From positions 1 through 64,000 of the forward strand of contig NZ_RXFQ01000024.1 in the NCBI RefSeq assembly GCF_003951285.1: a stretch of 64,000 nt of DNA. The letters are read 5' to 3'. The notes under the pieces were generated by a model. That model was not told where the DNA came from and did no database searches. It saw only the letters and a program-made list of their open reading frames with translations. Numbering within the stretch: the first letter of the stretch is position 1; every line of letters starts with the position of its first letter. Below, in pieces: positions 40,741 through 50,181 of the stretch. This DNA is from Variovorax beijingensis (GTDB lineage: Bacteria > Pseudomonadota > Gammaproteobacteria > Burkholderiales > Burkholderiaceae_C). A program made the translations under genes and the position numbers.

Positions 40741-41770
40741 GACCTGTCCACCTCCGGAAGGCCTTGCGAAAGTTCGCGGCTTCGGAAAAGCCTACGCGCT
40801 CGGCAATCTCGTCTATCGACAACGGAGAGTTTCTCAGTAGGCTCGCAGCGGTGGCTTGTCGAACCCCATCGACGATGGCCTGGAAGCCAAGCCCGTCCTC
40901 GGCCAGTCGCCGGTGCATGGTCCGCACCGACAGCCCGAGCGATCGAGCTACCGCATCGGCATTCGATATCCTGCCTTGGTTGCTGAGACAAACGGCGCGG
41001 ATCTGATCCACGAGCCCTCCGCCCCCGGACTGGGTCCTCATGATCTGGTCGCAAAAGCTCGCGCACAGTTTGGCCGTTGCCGGATTCGCGCCGGGACACG
41101 CCATGCGCAGCACGGCGGCATCGAATTCCCATTCGATACGTGGAGCGTCGAAGTGCACTGGACATCCGAACATGCGCTCATAAGCAGCGGCGTGCGCTGG
41201 ACGCGGATAGGGCAGGCGCAGGCGCCGCGAAGGAAACGGTGCCGCGAGGATGTTGGTCGCGAGTTGGAGCATCGAGGCGAGCCAGAACTCGGTGGCCAAC
41301 GGCAGCACCGGACCCAGCGAGAGAACGTCGGCTCCTTCGAGCAGTGCGGTATCGCCCAGCAGACGAAAGCGCTTGTGGACCACCGGTCCCGCCAGCTTTA
41401 GGTACTTCATGCCAAGCACCACTGCGTCGCCAAAGGCTGCACTACTGGTCAGCGCGTAGCCGTACACACCGAAGTCACTGAGGCGCTGCCGCGCGCCAGC
41501 ACGCAGGCCGACGTCGGGCAGGCTGGCCATTCGCTGTGCGTTGCGGAAGATGGTGATCTTCTGTCGATGCGACATGCGCACTTCGGGGTCGACCAACTGC
41601 CCCGCTTCCAGCCCCGATCCGCCGAGCACCACCTCGGCGCTCACGCCCTGGCCAGCCATTTCGGCCAGGAGCGCCCCCAGGCCCAGCACCGAGTGCACAG
41701 GTGCCTCCAACTCCATCCCATAGCTGCCTACCAGTTCGAAGCCGGCGGACTGCGGCTGACACCGTTGCAT
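40697..41770 (-). CDS. AraC-family regulator (arabinose_bd/OruR type)
   Basis: A 357-residue regulator. The N-terminal two thirds fit the arabinose-binding-like sensor found in OruR/ArgR-type AraC proteins (SHRQKITIFRNAQRMASLPDVGLRAG near residue 65). The C-terminus has the DNA-binding block SNADAVARSLGLSVRTMHRRL and SIDEIAERVGFSEAANFRKAFRRWTG. ATG 41770 is chosen; an in-frame TTG lies four codons upstream. It is divergent from the aldehyde dehydrogenase and GMC oxidase pair and is their likely regulator. Confidence 0.87.
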   Translation of the reverse strand: MQRCQPQSAGFELVGSYGMELEAPVHSVLGLGALLAEMAGQGVSAEVVLGGSGLEAGQLVDPEVRMSHRQKITIFRNAQRMASLPDVGLRAGARQRLSDFGVYGYALTSSAAFGDAVVLGMKYLKLAGPVVHKRFRLLGDTALLEGADVLSLGPVLPLATEFWLASMLQLATNILAAPFPSRRLRLPYPRPAHAAAYERMFGCPVHFDAPRIEWEFDAAVLRMACPGANPATAKLCASFCDQIMRTQSGGGGLVDQIRAVCLSNQGRISNADAVARSLGLSVRTMHRRLAEDGLGFQAIVDGVRQATAASLLRNSPLSIDEIAERVGFSEAANFRKAFRRWTGLSPTQYRLQVQAKS

Positions 41771-41927
41771 TGAGCTTGGCAATTTATGACCTCTGTTGGC
41801 AGGATGGGACCTCGTTGAAGTCTCGCGTCATCCGTAGATTTCGTTCGCCCACGCGCCACTCCTGTCCCCACGACCCTGCGGCATGTGCGAGCGTCCACCT
41901 AACCGACGAATGACCGGAGACACTTCC

Positions 41928-43394
41928 ATGGAAACCGAGCTGCGCCTGCGCGGGCTTTTCGATCGCCAGAGGGCAGCCTTTGCCGCCCAACCCTTTCCGA
42001 GCGGCACACAGCGAAAGACGCATCTCCGGACTCTTAAGAGCCAGTTGCTGCGCTATCAGGACAAATTGGTGGCCGCCATCAGCCGCGACTTTGGGTTCCG
42101 GGCACCCGCCGAAACCCAGATGATGGATGTGCTGGGCTCGGTGCTGGAGATCAACCACGCTCTTTCGCATGTGGGCCGCTGGATGCGTTCGCGTCGGAGA
42201 TCGACCGAACTGCTGTTCATGAGCAACAGCCTGCGCGTGCACTATCAGCCCAAAGGCGTGGTGGGCGTGATCGTGCCCTGGAACTTTCCGGTCTACCTGG
42301 CGCTGGGACCGCTCGCGGCCGCTCTCGCAGCCGGCAATCGCGTGCTCCTCAAGCTCTCGGACGCCACGCCTGCCACCAATGAGGTGCTGGCGAGCCTGCT
42401 GGCGGAGGCGTTTTCCGAGGAATGGGTTGCGGTAGTAGGTGCAGAATTGGAGGACCCGAACTTCTTCACCGCCCTGCCCTTCGATCACATCGTCTTCACG
42501 GGCTCGCCTGCGGTCGGACGCGCTGTGATGCGCACCGCGGCCCAGAACCTGACGCCCGTCACGCTCGAGCTGGGCGGCAAGTCCCCTGCATTGTTGCTGC
42601 CCGGATGCGATCCGCGCGATGCCGCGAGCCGGATCGCACATGGAAAGGCCATCAACGCCGGGCAGATCTGCATCGCGCCCGACTACGCGCTCGTGCCGCG
42701 GGCGCAGGTGGAAGCCTTCGTCGAGGGTGTGAAGGATGCCTTTGCACGGCTCTACGGCCCGAGCGTCTGTGATCACCCGGACTACACCGCCATCGTGAAC
42801 GAACGCCACGGCCAGCGCATCCGGGACTTGCTCGATGACGCGCGAAGCAAGGGTGCCCATGTGATCGCCTGTGCCGAGCCGGGAGCCGGCCGGCGAATTC
42901 CCCTGCATATCGTCACAGGTGTGCGCAAGGACATGCGGATCGCTCAGGAAGAAATATTCGGCCCGATCCTGCCGGTGTTGGACTATGACAGCCTCGACGA
43001 CGCGCTCGGCATCATCAATGCCGGCCCCCGCCCGCTGGCCCTGTACTGCTTCGGCCATGACGCGAGTGCGCGGCGCCGCGTGCTGGAGCATACGCATTCC
43101 GGCGGCGTGACGATCAACGACTGGGGCTGGCACGTGCTGAACCATGACGCGCCCTTCGGCGGCATAGGCAACTCGGGCATGGGCACCTATCACGGCGAGG
43201 AGGGATTCCGCGAGCTGTCGCATGCACGAACGGTCTTCAAGCGCCACCGCTGGTTCCCCGTGGGCCTCTTTTATCCACCGTACGGCAGCTTCGTGCAGCG
43301 ACTGATCCTGCGCCTCTGGCTGGGCCGCGGCGATCCATCTCTATCGCCTCCGTCGGCGCGACCATCCCAGGCCTTGGGGAGTTCCGCACGATGA
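41928..43394 (+). CDS. Aldehyde dehydrogenase (coniferyl-aldehyde dehydrogenase-like)
   Basis: A 488-residue class 3-like aldehyde dehydrogenase. The general base is Glu214 (TLELGGKSP), the nucleophile Cys248 (NAGQICIAPDY), and the NAD site FTGSPAVGRAV precedes them. The length and the C-terminal hydrophobic tail (FYPPYGSFVQRLILRLW) match the CalB group, which oxidises coniferyl and other long or aromatic aldehydes and may touch the membrane. ATG 41928 has a CGGAG site; two upstream in-frame ATGs lack one. Its stop overlaps the GMC oxidase start by 4 bases, forming an alcohol-to-acid pair. Confidence 0.9.
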   Translation: METELRLRGLFDRQRAAFAAQPFPSGTQRKTHLRTLKSQLLRYQDKLVAAISRDFGFRAPAETQMMDVLGSVLEINHALSHVGRWMRSRRRSTELLFMSNSLRVHYQPKGVVGVIVPWNFPVYLALGPLAAALAAGNRVLLKLSDATPATNEVLASLLAEAFSEEWVAVVGAELEDPNFFTALPFDHIVFTGSPAVGRAVMRTAAQNLTPVTLELGGKSPALLLPGCDPRDAASRIAHGKAINAGQICIAPDYALVPRAQVEAFVEGVKDAFARLYGPSVCDHPDYTAIVNERHGQRIRDLLDDARSKGAHVIACAEPGAGRRIPLHIVTGVRKDMRIAQEEIFGPILPVLDYDSLDDALGIINAGPRPLALYCFGHDASARRRVLEHTHSGGVTINDWGWHVLNHDAPFGGIGNSGMGTYHGEEGFRELSHARTVFKRHRWFPVGLFYPPYGSFVQRLILRLWLGRGDPSLSPPSARPSQALGSSAR

Positions 43395-45004
43395 GCCAGC
43401 AGACCTTCGACTACGTCGTGGTCGGTGCGGGAGCGGCCGGATGCGTGATTGCCTCCCGGCTGAGCGAGGATGCCAAGACCAGCGTGTGCCTGCTCGAGGC
43501 CGGGCCACCGGATCACAGCGTCCTGATCCGCGCGCCCGCAGGTGTCGTTGCCATGGTACCGACCCGATTGAACAACTATGCCTACGAGACGGTGCCGCAG
43601 CATGGCCTGGGCGGGCGGCGCGGCTACCAGCCCCGTGGCAAGGTACTGGGAGGCTCCAGCTCCATCAACGCCATGCTGTACGTGCGCGGCCACCGCTGGG
43701 ACTATGACCATTGGGCCGAGCTCGGCAATGCAGGATGGTCGTATGACGAAGTGCTGCCATTCTTCCGACGCTCGGAGAACAACGAACGGTTCGGGCCGGA
43801 CGGCTTCCATGGCCGGGGCGGGCCGCTCAACGTAGCGGACTTGCGCAGTCCGAGCCCCATCAACCAGGCCTTCCTCCTGGCAGCAGCGAACCAGGGTATT
43901 TCTCGCAACGAGGACTACAACGGCGCCGAGCAATTCGGCAGCTTCCACTACCAGGTGACGCAGAAGAACGGCGAGCGCTGCAGCGTCGCCAGCGCCTACC
44001 TGACCCCACATCGCAGCCGGCCCAACTTGCATGTCGAGACCGGGACGGTGGCCTCCCGCATCTGCTTCGACGAGGGTCGGGCCGTGGGCGTCGAGTTCCT
44101 GAAAGGCGGCCAGCTGCGCGCAATCCGTGCGCGCCGGGAGGTGATTGTCTGCGGCGGCACCTTCGGCTCGCCGCAGCTTCTGATGCTCTCGGGCATCGGC
44201 CCCGCTCACGCACTCCAGCGCCATGGCATTCCGGTGCTGCATGACTTGCCCGGCGTCGGCCAGAACTTGCAGGACCACATCGACTACGTGCAGGCCTGGC
44301 TCGCCCGCAGCAACACGCCCACCTTCGGGGTCTCCCTGCGCGGTATCGGGCGAATCGCCAAGGCGCTCTTCGAGTGGCGACGCCATCGCACCGGGCTCAT
44401 CACCAGCCCCTTTGCCGAGTCCGGCGCCTTCGCGCGCTCCCGTTCCGACGTGGCTGTGCCCGACCTGCAGCTGATCTTCGCGGTGGCCATCGTGGACGAC
44501 CACGCGCGCAAGATGCACCTGGGTCATGGCTTTAGCTGCCATGTGTCGGTCTTGCGTCCCAAGAGTCGCGGGAGCGTCACGCTGGCCTCCCGCGATCCGC
44601 GTTCCGCTCCCGTGATCGACCCCGCGTTCTTCAGCCATCCAGACGACATGGCACTGATGCTCAAGGGTGCGCACCTGATGCAGTCCATCCTCGGCGACCA
44701 CGCGCTGGCGCCATACCGCGGCCGGCGCATGCTGTACCCGGTGCGCCCGAGCGACGAAGCCCATCTCGAAGCCGACATCCGCCAGCGCTCCGACTCGCAG
44801 TATCACCCCGTGGGCACCTGCAAGATGGGCCCGGTCCACGATACCGGCGCCGTTGTCGACGCCAAGCTGCGGGTTCATGGCGTGAGCGGGTTGCGCGTGG
44901 CGGATGCGTCGATCATGCCGACTCTGGTGGGAGGCAACACCAGCGCGCCCGCGGTCATGATCGGCGAAAAGGCGGCTGCCATGATCCGCACCGGTGGCGC
45001 ATGA
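43391..45004 (+). CDS. GMC-family FAD alcohol dehydrogenase
   Basis: A 537-residue glucose-methanol-choline oxidoreductase. The N-terminal FAD site is VVVGAGAAGCVIASRLSED, with the signatures RGKVLGGSSSINAMLY and GTFGSPQLLMLSGIGP. The C-terminal active-site part is HPVGTCKMG followed by VADASIMPTLVGGNTSAP. Such enzymes (AlkJ- or BetA-like) oxidise primary alcohols to aldehydes, giving electrons to the respiratory chain. It is coupled to the aldehyde dehydrogenase just upstream and ends 3 bases from the converging livM gene. Confidence 0.92.
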   Translation: MSQQTFDYVVVGAGAAGCVIASRLSEDAKTSVCLLEAGPPDHSVLIRAPAGVVAMVPTRLNNYAYETVPQHGLGGRRGYQPRGKVLGGSSSINAMLYVRGHRWDYDHWAELGNAGWSYDEVLPFFRRSENNERFGPDGFHGRGGPLNVADLRSPSPINQAFLLAAANQGISRNEDYNGAEQFGSFHYQVTQKNGERCSVASAYLTPHRSRPNLHVETGTVASRICFDEGRAVGVEFLKGGQLRAIRARREVIVCGGTFGSPQLLMLSGIGPAHALQRHGIPVLHDLPGVGQNLQDHIDYVQAWLARSNTPTFGVSLRGIGRIAKALFEWRRHRTGLITSPFAESGAFARSRSDVAVPDLQLIFAVAIVDDHARKMHLGHGFSCHVSVLRPKSRGSVTLASRDPRSAPVIDPAFFSHPDDMALMLKGAHLMQSILGDHALAPYRGRRMLYPVRPSDEAHLEADIRQRSDSQYHPVGTCKMGPVHDTGAVVDAKLRVHGVSGLRVADASIMPTLVGGNTSAPAVMIGEKAAAMIRTGGA

Positions 45005-45007
45005 AAG

Positions 45008-45997
45008 TCAGGCTCGGCGGCGCACCAGCCGGGCCAAGCCTCCTGGAAGCAGGTAGACGAAAACGATGAGTACCACGCCGTAGACAGCCCACGGCGCCGC
45101 CTTTGACACCTTCTCGGCCAAATCGGGCACGAACATGATGAACACGGCCCCGTACAGCGCCCCCCACAGCGTACCGACGCCGCCGACGACGATGCCCACT
45201 AGCAGCGAGATGGAGAGAAACATCGCGAAGGTGTCCGGCGACACGAACTGGACCGCGACGGCGAACAGGGACCCCGCCACGCCCGTAAACCCGGCCGAGA
45301 TGCCGAAGGTCACCGACTTGCAGTGGTTGCCCGGCACGCCGATGGCCTCGGCCGCGAGGGGATGATCCCTCATCGCACGCATGGCCCGCCCGCTGGCACC
45401 ACTGACGAGATTGCGGGCGACCAGGAGCATCAGCAAGCCCACCATGAGAGAAAACAGGTAGAACCACTGGTCCGCATCGAGCGGAAGGCCGAACGGCGCC
45501 TCGGGCTTGTTCAGCACGATGCCGCTGGACCCTCCCGTCCACGGCTCGAAATGCCTGGACTTCAGAAGTTGCGGCGCGGCGATGCCCAGCGCGAACGTGG
45601 CGAGCGCCAGATACAGGCCCTCCAGCCGCAGGGCCGGGCGTCCGAACAGGTAGCCCACCACCAGCGCGACGGCCCCCGAGATTGGCACGCACATCCAATA
45701 CGACACGCCATACCTGTCCATCAGGATGGCCGTGACATAGGCGCCGACCGCGTAGAACGCACCATGCCCCAGTGAAATCTGGCCGTTGTAGCCGGTCAGC
45801 AGATTCAGGCCAAGCAAAGCGATCGCGTAGCTCACGATCATGGTGGCCTGGAACAGCTGGTAGCCCTGGGCGAAGAAGGTCACCGACACGGCGAGCACCA
45901 CCAGCGCAATGAACAGCCGCGGGATGGAACGCTCCGCATCGACCTGCACGGGCTGTGCAGTTGGCAGCGCCTTCTGGGCGGGAGGAATGGCATTCAT
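45008..45997 (-). CDS. livM: Branched-chain amino acid-type ABC permease (LivM)
   Basis: A 329-residue inner-membrane permease with about ten hydrophobic segments and the family block LTGYNGQISLGHGAFYAVGAY, plus RAMRDHPLAAEAIGV, the loop that contacts the ATPases. The ATG at 45997 is preferred; an in-frame GTG at 46018 would overlap livH. It is the last gene of the importer set and of the long minus-strand run. The cognate binding protein is probably the one at 56083, about ten genes upstream in the same run. Confidence 0.9.
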   Translation of the reverse strand: MNAIPPAQKALPTAQPVQVDAERSIPRLFIALVVLAVSVTFFAQGYQLFQATMIVSYAIALLGLNLLTGYNGQISLGHGAFYAVGAYVTAILMDRYGVSYWMCVPISGAVALVVGYLFGRPALRLEGLYLALATFALGIAAPQLLKSRHFEPWTGGSSGIVLNKPEAPFGLPLDADQWFYLFSLMVGLLMLLVARNLVSGASGRAMRAMRDHPLAAEAIGVPGNHCKSVTFGISAGFTGVAGSLFAVAVQFVSPDTFAMFLSISLLVGIVVGGVGTLWGALYGAVFIMFVPDLAEKVSKAAPWAVYGVVLIVFVYLLPGGLARLVRRRA

Positions 45998-46010
45998 GGT
46001 CGATCTTTCT

Positions 46011-46883
46011 TCAGACACGCTTCACCACCACGCGGCCCAGCAGCCCAGCAGGTCGAAAAACCAGTACGGTCACGATCAGCACCAGGGCCAATGGCAGCTT
46101 CAGCTCCGTGCCGATGACATAGGTTCCGAGCAGGTTCTCTGCCACGCCCACCACGAGACCGCCGACAACGGCGCCCACCGGGTTGTTGATGCCTCCGACG
46201 AGCGCGCCGGCAAATGCGTAGAGCAGCACCCCGCTCATCATGTGCGGGTCGAGGAACAAGGTGGGTGCGACCATCATGCCGGCCACCGCGCCAATCGCTC
46301 CGGCCAAGCCCCACCCAAGCATCAGCATGCGGCTTACGGGCACCCCGAGCAGCCGCGCCGAATCGGCGTTCTCGGCAGCCGCGCGCATGGCCAGACCCAA
46401 CGGCGTCAACCGCAGGAACGCGAACAGCATCGCGACCAACCCCAACGTGACGGCAATAGCGCCCAGTTGATGCACGCTAAGCAGCGCAGAGCCGAACCAG
46501 GCGTCAACGGGGAACGGGCTCGGAAAGCGCTTCACGTCAAAGCCGAAAAGCCAGCCCGCCATGCTATGAAAGACCACCAGCAAGCCGATGAAGACAACCA
46601 CGACACTCAGCTCGGGCGCCTTTTCCAAGGGCCTGACGATGGCAAACTGGACCGCCGCGCCCATGGCGAACGACACCAGCACCGTGGCCGCGAAGGCCAG
46701 CCAATACGGCACCCCCGCCTGCAGCAAAGCCCAGGCAATGAAGGCCGAAAAGGTGGCCATCTCCCCTTGGGCGAAGTTGATGTGGTGGGTGGCCTGGTAG
46801 ACCATTACCAGGGCGAGCGCCATGCTCGCATACACCCCGCCGGCCGCAAGGCCGGAGGCAAGCTGATGCAGGAACGCTTCCAT
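46011..46883 (-). CDS. livH: Branched-chain amino acid-type ABC permease (LivH)
   Basis: A 290-residue permease starting MEAFLHQLASGLAAGGVYA with the block HHINFAQGEMATFSAF typical of LivH, and RAAAENADSARLLGVPV in the coupling loop. About eight hydrophobic helices are visible. ATG 46883 with GGAG is chosen; it lies one base after the livF stop. It forms the translocation pore with LivM. Confidence 0.91.
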   Translation of the reverse strand: MEAFLHQLASGLAAGGVYASMALALVMVYQATHHINFAQGEMATFSAFIAWALLQAGVPYWLAFAATVLVSFAMGAAVQFAIVRPLEKAPELSVVVVFIGLLVVFHSMAGWLFGFDVKRFPSPFPVDAWFGSALLSVHQLGAIAVTLGLVAMLFAFLRLTPLGLAMRAAAENADSARLLGVPVSRMLMLGWGLAGAIGAVAGMMVAPTLFLDPHMMSGVLLYAFAGALVGGINNPVGAVVGGLVVGVAENLLGTYVIGTELKLPLALVLIVTVLVFRPAGLLGRVVVKRV

Positions 46884-46884
46884 C

Positions 46885-47601
46885 TCAATCTCCGAGGTAG
46901 GCGCGGCGTACGGCATCGTCTTGCCGCATCTGCTCGCTGGAACCATGCGCGACGACGCGGCCGCCTTCCAGCAGATAGGCGCGCTGCGCGAGTTCCAATG
47001 CCAGGCGAGCGTTCTGTTCCACGAGCAGGATGCTCACGCTCTGTTCACGATTGATCTTCGCGAGGATGCCGAAGATCTCGCGCACGATCAGGGGAGCCAA
47101 GCCGAACGAGGGCTCATCGAGCAGCAGCAGGCGCGGCCTCGCCATCAACGCCCGCGAAATGGCGAGCATCTGCTGTTCGCCGCCCGAGAGCGTCCCTGCC
47201 TGCTGTCGCCGCCGCTCCTTCAGCCGCGGGAAGTAGCCGTACATGCGTTCCAGGTCACCGCCACAGCCGGCCCGGTCCGCCCGCGTGTAGCAACCCAGCC
47301 GCAAGTTTTCCTCCACGGTCAGGCCAAGGAAGGTGCCGCGGCCGTCAGGCACATGACCGACCCCGAGCCGGGCGACCTGCTCGGTCGTCTTGCGCTCGAT
47401 GGCCTCTCCCGCGAGGCTCAAGCTTCCCTCGGTCCGCACTTTGGTTCGGCACAGCGCCCGCAGCGTAGTCGTCTTGCCGGCGCCGTTGGCGCCCAGAAGT
47501 GCGCACACTTCGCCCTGCTCCACGTCGAGATCGATCCCGTGCAGCACGGCGACAGGGCCATAGAAGGCCCGCAGGCCCTTCGCTTCAAGCAGCTTGTCCA
47601 T
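46885..47601 (-). CDS. livF: ABC transporter ATP-binding protein (LivF)
   Basis: A 238-residue ATPase with Walker A GANGAGKTT, the signature TLSGGEQQMLAI, Walker B RLLLLDEPSFGLAP and the switch His region after it replaced by VEQN, as is normal for LivF. ATG 47601 (MDKLLEAKGL) has a GGAGA site. It overlaps livG by 17 bases. Together with LivG it powers uptake. Confidence 0.93.
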   Translation of the reverse strand: MDKLLEAKGLRAFYGPVAVLHGIDLDVEQGEVCALLGANGAGKTTTLRALCRTKVRTEGSLSLAGEAIERKTTEQVARLGVGHVPDGRGTFLGLTVEENLRLGCYTRADRAGCGGDLERMYGYFPRLKERRRQQAGTLSGGEQQMLAISRALMARPRLLLLDEPSFGLAPLIVREIFGILAKINREQSVSILLVEQNARLALELAQRAYLLEGGRVVAHGSSEQMRQDDAVRRAYLGD

Positions 47602-48397
47602 CGGTCTCTCCATGAACCTGCTCACCCAGATAGGCGGTGATCACGTCCGGGTGACAGCGCACCTGCTCCGGCGTGCCTTCGGCGATGCGGCGACCGAAGT
47701 TCAGGGCGACCACCTTGTCGGAAATCCCCATGACGAGCCCCATGTGATGCTCGACCAGCAATACGGCGAGGGACAACTTGTCCCGCAGGGACACGATCAA
47801 CTCACCGAGGCTCTCGAGCTCCTCGTGGTTCAGGCCGCAGGCCGGTTCGTCCAGCAGCAGCAAGGACGGCTCGCAGGCCAGCGCCCGCGCCATCTCCACC
47901 CGCTTCTGCGTTCCAAACGGCAGCGCGGCGACGCACCGGTCCGCCACGGCCTGGAGCGACAGCAACTCGATGGCGGCATCGGCCCGCTCGGCCGCTTCCC
48001 GCTCCACCTTTCGTGTGCGCCTGCCACCGATCGCATCCAGCAGAAAGCCGGCGTGGTGGTGTGCGTAGGTGCCGACAAGCACGTTCTCGCGCGCACTCAT
48101 CGAGCCGAACAGCGCGAGGTTCTGGAAGGTGCGGCCGAGCCCGAGCGCCGCACGGCGGTGGCTGGACAGGCGCGCAAGCGAGTGGCCATTGAACTCGATC
48201 GCGCCCGCCTGCCAAGGATAAAGGCCCGAAAGGCAGTTGAACAAGGTGCTCTTCCCGGCACCATTGGGGCCGATCAATCCGCAGACCTGTCCACGCTCGA
48301 CGTGGAACGAGACACCGTCGAGCGCGACGATCCCGCCGAAGCGAACCGTCACGCCGTCAATGCGCAACAAAGGCTCACGGGGCGCTGTGCGGTCCAT
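47585..48397 (-). CDS. livG: ABC transporter ATP-binding protein (LivG)
   Basis: A 270-residue ATPase with Walker A GPNGAGKSTLFN, the extended LivG helix region RTFQNLALFGSMSARENVLVG, signature LPFGTQKRVEMARAL (a variant of LSGGQ) and Walker B SLLLLDEPACGLN. The segment VEHHMGLVMGISDKV holds the switch His. It begins 12 bases after the MFE-2-type dehydrogenase gene, so importer and beta-oxidation genes are in one transcription unit. Confidence 0.92.
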   Translation of the reverse strand: MDRTAPREPLLRIDGVTVRFGGIVALDGVSFHVERGQVCGLIGPNGAGKSTLFNCLSGLYPWQAGAIEFNGHSLARLSSHRRAALGLGRTFQNLALFGSMSARENVLVGTYAHHHAGFLLDAIGGRRTRKVEREAAERADAAIELLSLQAVADRCVAALPFGTQKRVEMARALACEPSLLLLDEPACGLNHEELESLGELIVSLRDKLSLAVLLVEHHMGLVMGISDKVVALNFGRRIAEGTPEQVRCHPDVITAYLGEQVHGETDGQAA

Positions 48398-48409
48398 GGC
48401 GGCGCCTGC

Positions 48410-49354
48410 TCAGATCGGGTTCCATCGGAACACATCACTCGATCGATCCAGGCTGTGGTACTGCGCTCGCAGCGCCGGCAGTGCATGATCGGCCACGCTC
48501 TGAGGTGTCCAGCCCTCCCCCCGATGCACCGAGCGCACGGGACGAGGTTGGCTCATGAGGAAGATTTCGTTGTTCCGCACCGCGAAGATCTGTCCCGTCG
48601 TGTCCGCCGCGAGATCGCTCGCAAGGCATACCGCCAGCGGTGCAATCTTCGCGGGCGTCATTTCCTTGAGACGATCCACTCGTGCCTGTTGTTCCGGCGT
48701 ATCCGTGGGCATCGAGGCAATCATTCGGCTGAACGCGAACGGTGCGATGCAATTCGAGCGCACATTGAACTTGGACATGTCCAGGGCAATCGACTTGGAC
48801 AGCGCGGCAATGCCCATCTTGGCAGCCGCGTAGTTCGCCTGCCCGATCTCGCCGATCAACCCCGAGGTCGACGTCATGTGCACGAAGCAGCCGGACTCCT
48901 GTTCCTTGAAATGATTGGCGGCCGCGCGGCTCACGTGATAGCTGCCATACAGGTGCACCTTGATGACGGCATCCCATTGGTCGTCGCCCATCTTGTGGAA
49001 GAAGCCATCGCGCAGGATCCCGGCGTTGTTCACGACGATATCCAGGCGACCGAAAGCATCCAACGCGCACTCCACCATGCGCCGGCCGGCGACCGGATCG
49101 GCCACGCTGTCGGTGTTCGCGGCGGCCTGGCCGCCCAGCGCCTTGATCTCGTCCACCACAGCCTGGGCCGGCCCCGCGTCCCGGCCTTCGCCATTGAGAG
49201 CGGCGCCGATGTCGTTCACAACCACCCGAGCCCCTTCGCGCGCCATGGCCAGGGCGATGTCGCGGCCGATGCCGCCGCCCGCGCCCGTGACCACCGCCAC
49301 CTTGCCTCGCAGAATGCCCTCGGCGCCTGTCGGCGCTGATTTTGTGTTGTCCAT
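48410..49354 (-). CDS. MFE-2-type 3-hydroxyacyl-CoA dehydrogenase (SDR)
   Basis: A 314-residue SDR that matches the N-terminal dehydrogenase domain of peroxisomal multifunctional enzyme 2 (HSD17B4): VVTGAGGGIGRDIALA, VVNNAGILRDGFFHKM, then VHLYGSYHVSRAA and the active site QANYAAAKMGI. In the eukaryotic enzyme this domain oxidises R-3-hydroxyacyl-CoA and is fused to a MaoC-type hydratase. Here the hydratase parts are separate genes close upstream (50178 and 50600). The start has an AGGAGC site. It would perform the second oxidation of a side-chain beta-oxidation round. Confidence 0.87.
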   Translation of the reverse strand: MDNTKSAPTGAEGILRGKVAVVTGAGGGIGRDIALAMAREGARVVVNDIGAALNGEGRDAGPAQAVVDEIKALGGQAAANTDSVADPVAGRRMVECALDAFGRLDIVVNNAGILRDGFFHKMGDDQWDAVIKVHLYGSYHVSRAAANHFKEQESGCFVHMTSTSGLIGEIGQANYAAAKMGIAALSKSIALDMSKFNVRSNCIAPFAFSRMIASMPTDTPEQQARVDRLKEMTPAKIAPLAVCLASDLAADTTGQIFAVRNNEIFLMSQPRPVRSVHRGEGWTPQSVADHALPALRAQYHSLDRSSDVFRWNPI

Positions 49355-49386
49355 GTGATTGCTCCTGTTGGTGGGCTCTGCCGTGG

Positions 49387-50181
49387 TCATGTGCCGGCGG
49401 GCCAGTTGTAAGGGGGTGCCTGCTTTTCCAGCAAGCGATTGACGGCCAGGCGGTGGCCAGGGGTACTCATGGCCATCGCCTGCGCCTGGGCCTCGGCATC
49501 CAGCAAGGCAGCCAGTTCGCCGCCCTGCGGCGCCAGGTTTCGCTTGATCATGCTCACGGCGGCGGGCGATGCCTGGACGAAGCTACGGGCGATGGCGCGG
49601 GCTCGGGCGAGCAGCGCATCGGCAACGGCAATCTCCGTGACGATGCCCAGGAGCTGGGCCTCGTCGGCACCGAATTCGCGGGCCGACAGCATCAGTTCCT
49701 TGGCTCGCTGCACACCGACCACTCTAGGCAGCGTGTAGAGGCAGCCGCAGTCGGGCACAAGGCCCACGCGCAGGAACGACGCGCTGAACCGCGCACGCGG
49801 CGTGGCAAGCACGAAATCTGCCGTGAGGGCAAGGCTCAGGCCGGCGCCCGTCGCCATGCCGTCCACGGCCGCGACCACCGGCCGGTCGAGCGAGATCAGG
49901 TCCCGCACCCAGTCGTTCATGTCCTGGAAGCGCTGCAGCCAGCCTTCGTTGTCCAGGCCTGCACTGGCGAGCGCCCGGAGGTCGCCGCCGGCGCAGAAAT
50001 GCCCTTGCGAGCCGGTCAGGATCACGACGCGCACGTTGCGGTCGCGCCGGACGGCAACGATGGTATCCGCCAACTGGGCCCGCATGGCGGGATCGAGCGC
50101 ATTGCGGCGCTCCGGCTGGTTGAGCGTCAGTTCCGCAACGCCATCCTTGATGTCAAGCAATACGCTTCGGGGTTCGCTCAT
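49387..50181 (-). CDS. Enoyl-CoA hydratase/isomerase family protein
   Basis: A 264-residue crotonase-fold protein. It has LNQPERRNALDPAM, the oxyanion segments GHFCAGGDLRALA and VDGMATGAGLSLALTADFVLA, and then FSASFLRVGLVPDCGCLYTLPR, where an Asp (P-D-C) occupies the place of one catalytic Glu, as in some isomerases or the PaaG/PaaB branch. ATG 50181 has an AGGAGG site and overlaps the MaoC gene by 4 bases. The R-specific hydration can be done by the MaoC pair, so this one may isomerise double bonds or act on a different intermediate. Confidence 0.86.
   Translation of the reverse strand: MSEPRSVLLDIKDGVAELTLNQPERRNALDPAMRAQLADTIVAVRRDRNVRVVILTGSQGHFCAGGDLRALASAGLDNEGWLQRFQDMNDWVRDLISLDRPVVAAVDGMATGAGLSLALTADFVLATPRARFSASFLRVGLVPDCGCLYTLPRVVGVQRAKELMLSAREFGADEAQLLGIVTEIAVADALLARARAIARSFVQASPAAVSMIKRNLAPQGGELAALLDAEAQAQAMAMSTPGHRLAVNRLLEKQAPPYNWPAGT

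Noticed and set aside
47594..49339. 581-codon plus-strand frame opposite livG and the MFE-2-type dehydrogenase
   Set aside because: Composition is that of a shadow frame and no family motif is seen; both minus-strand genes have Walker or SDR motifs in full.
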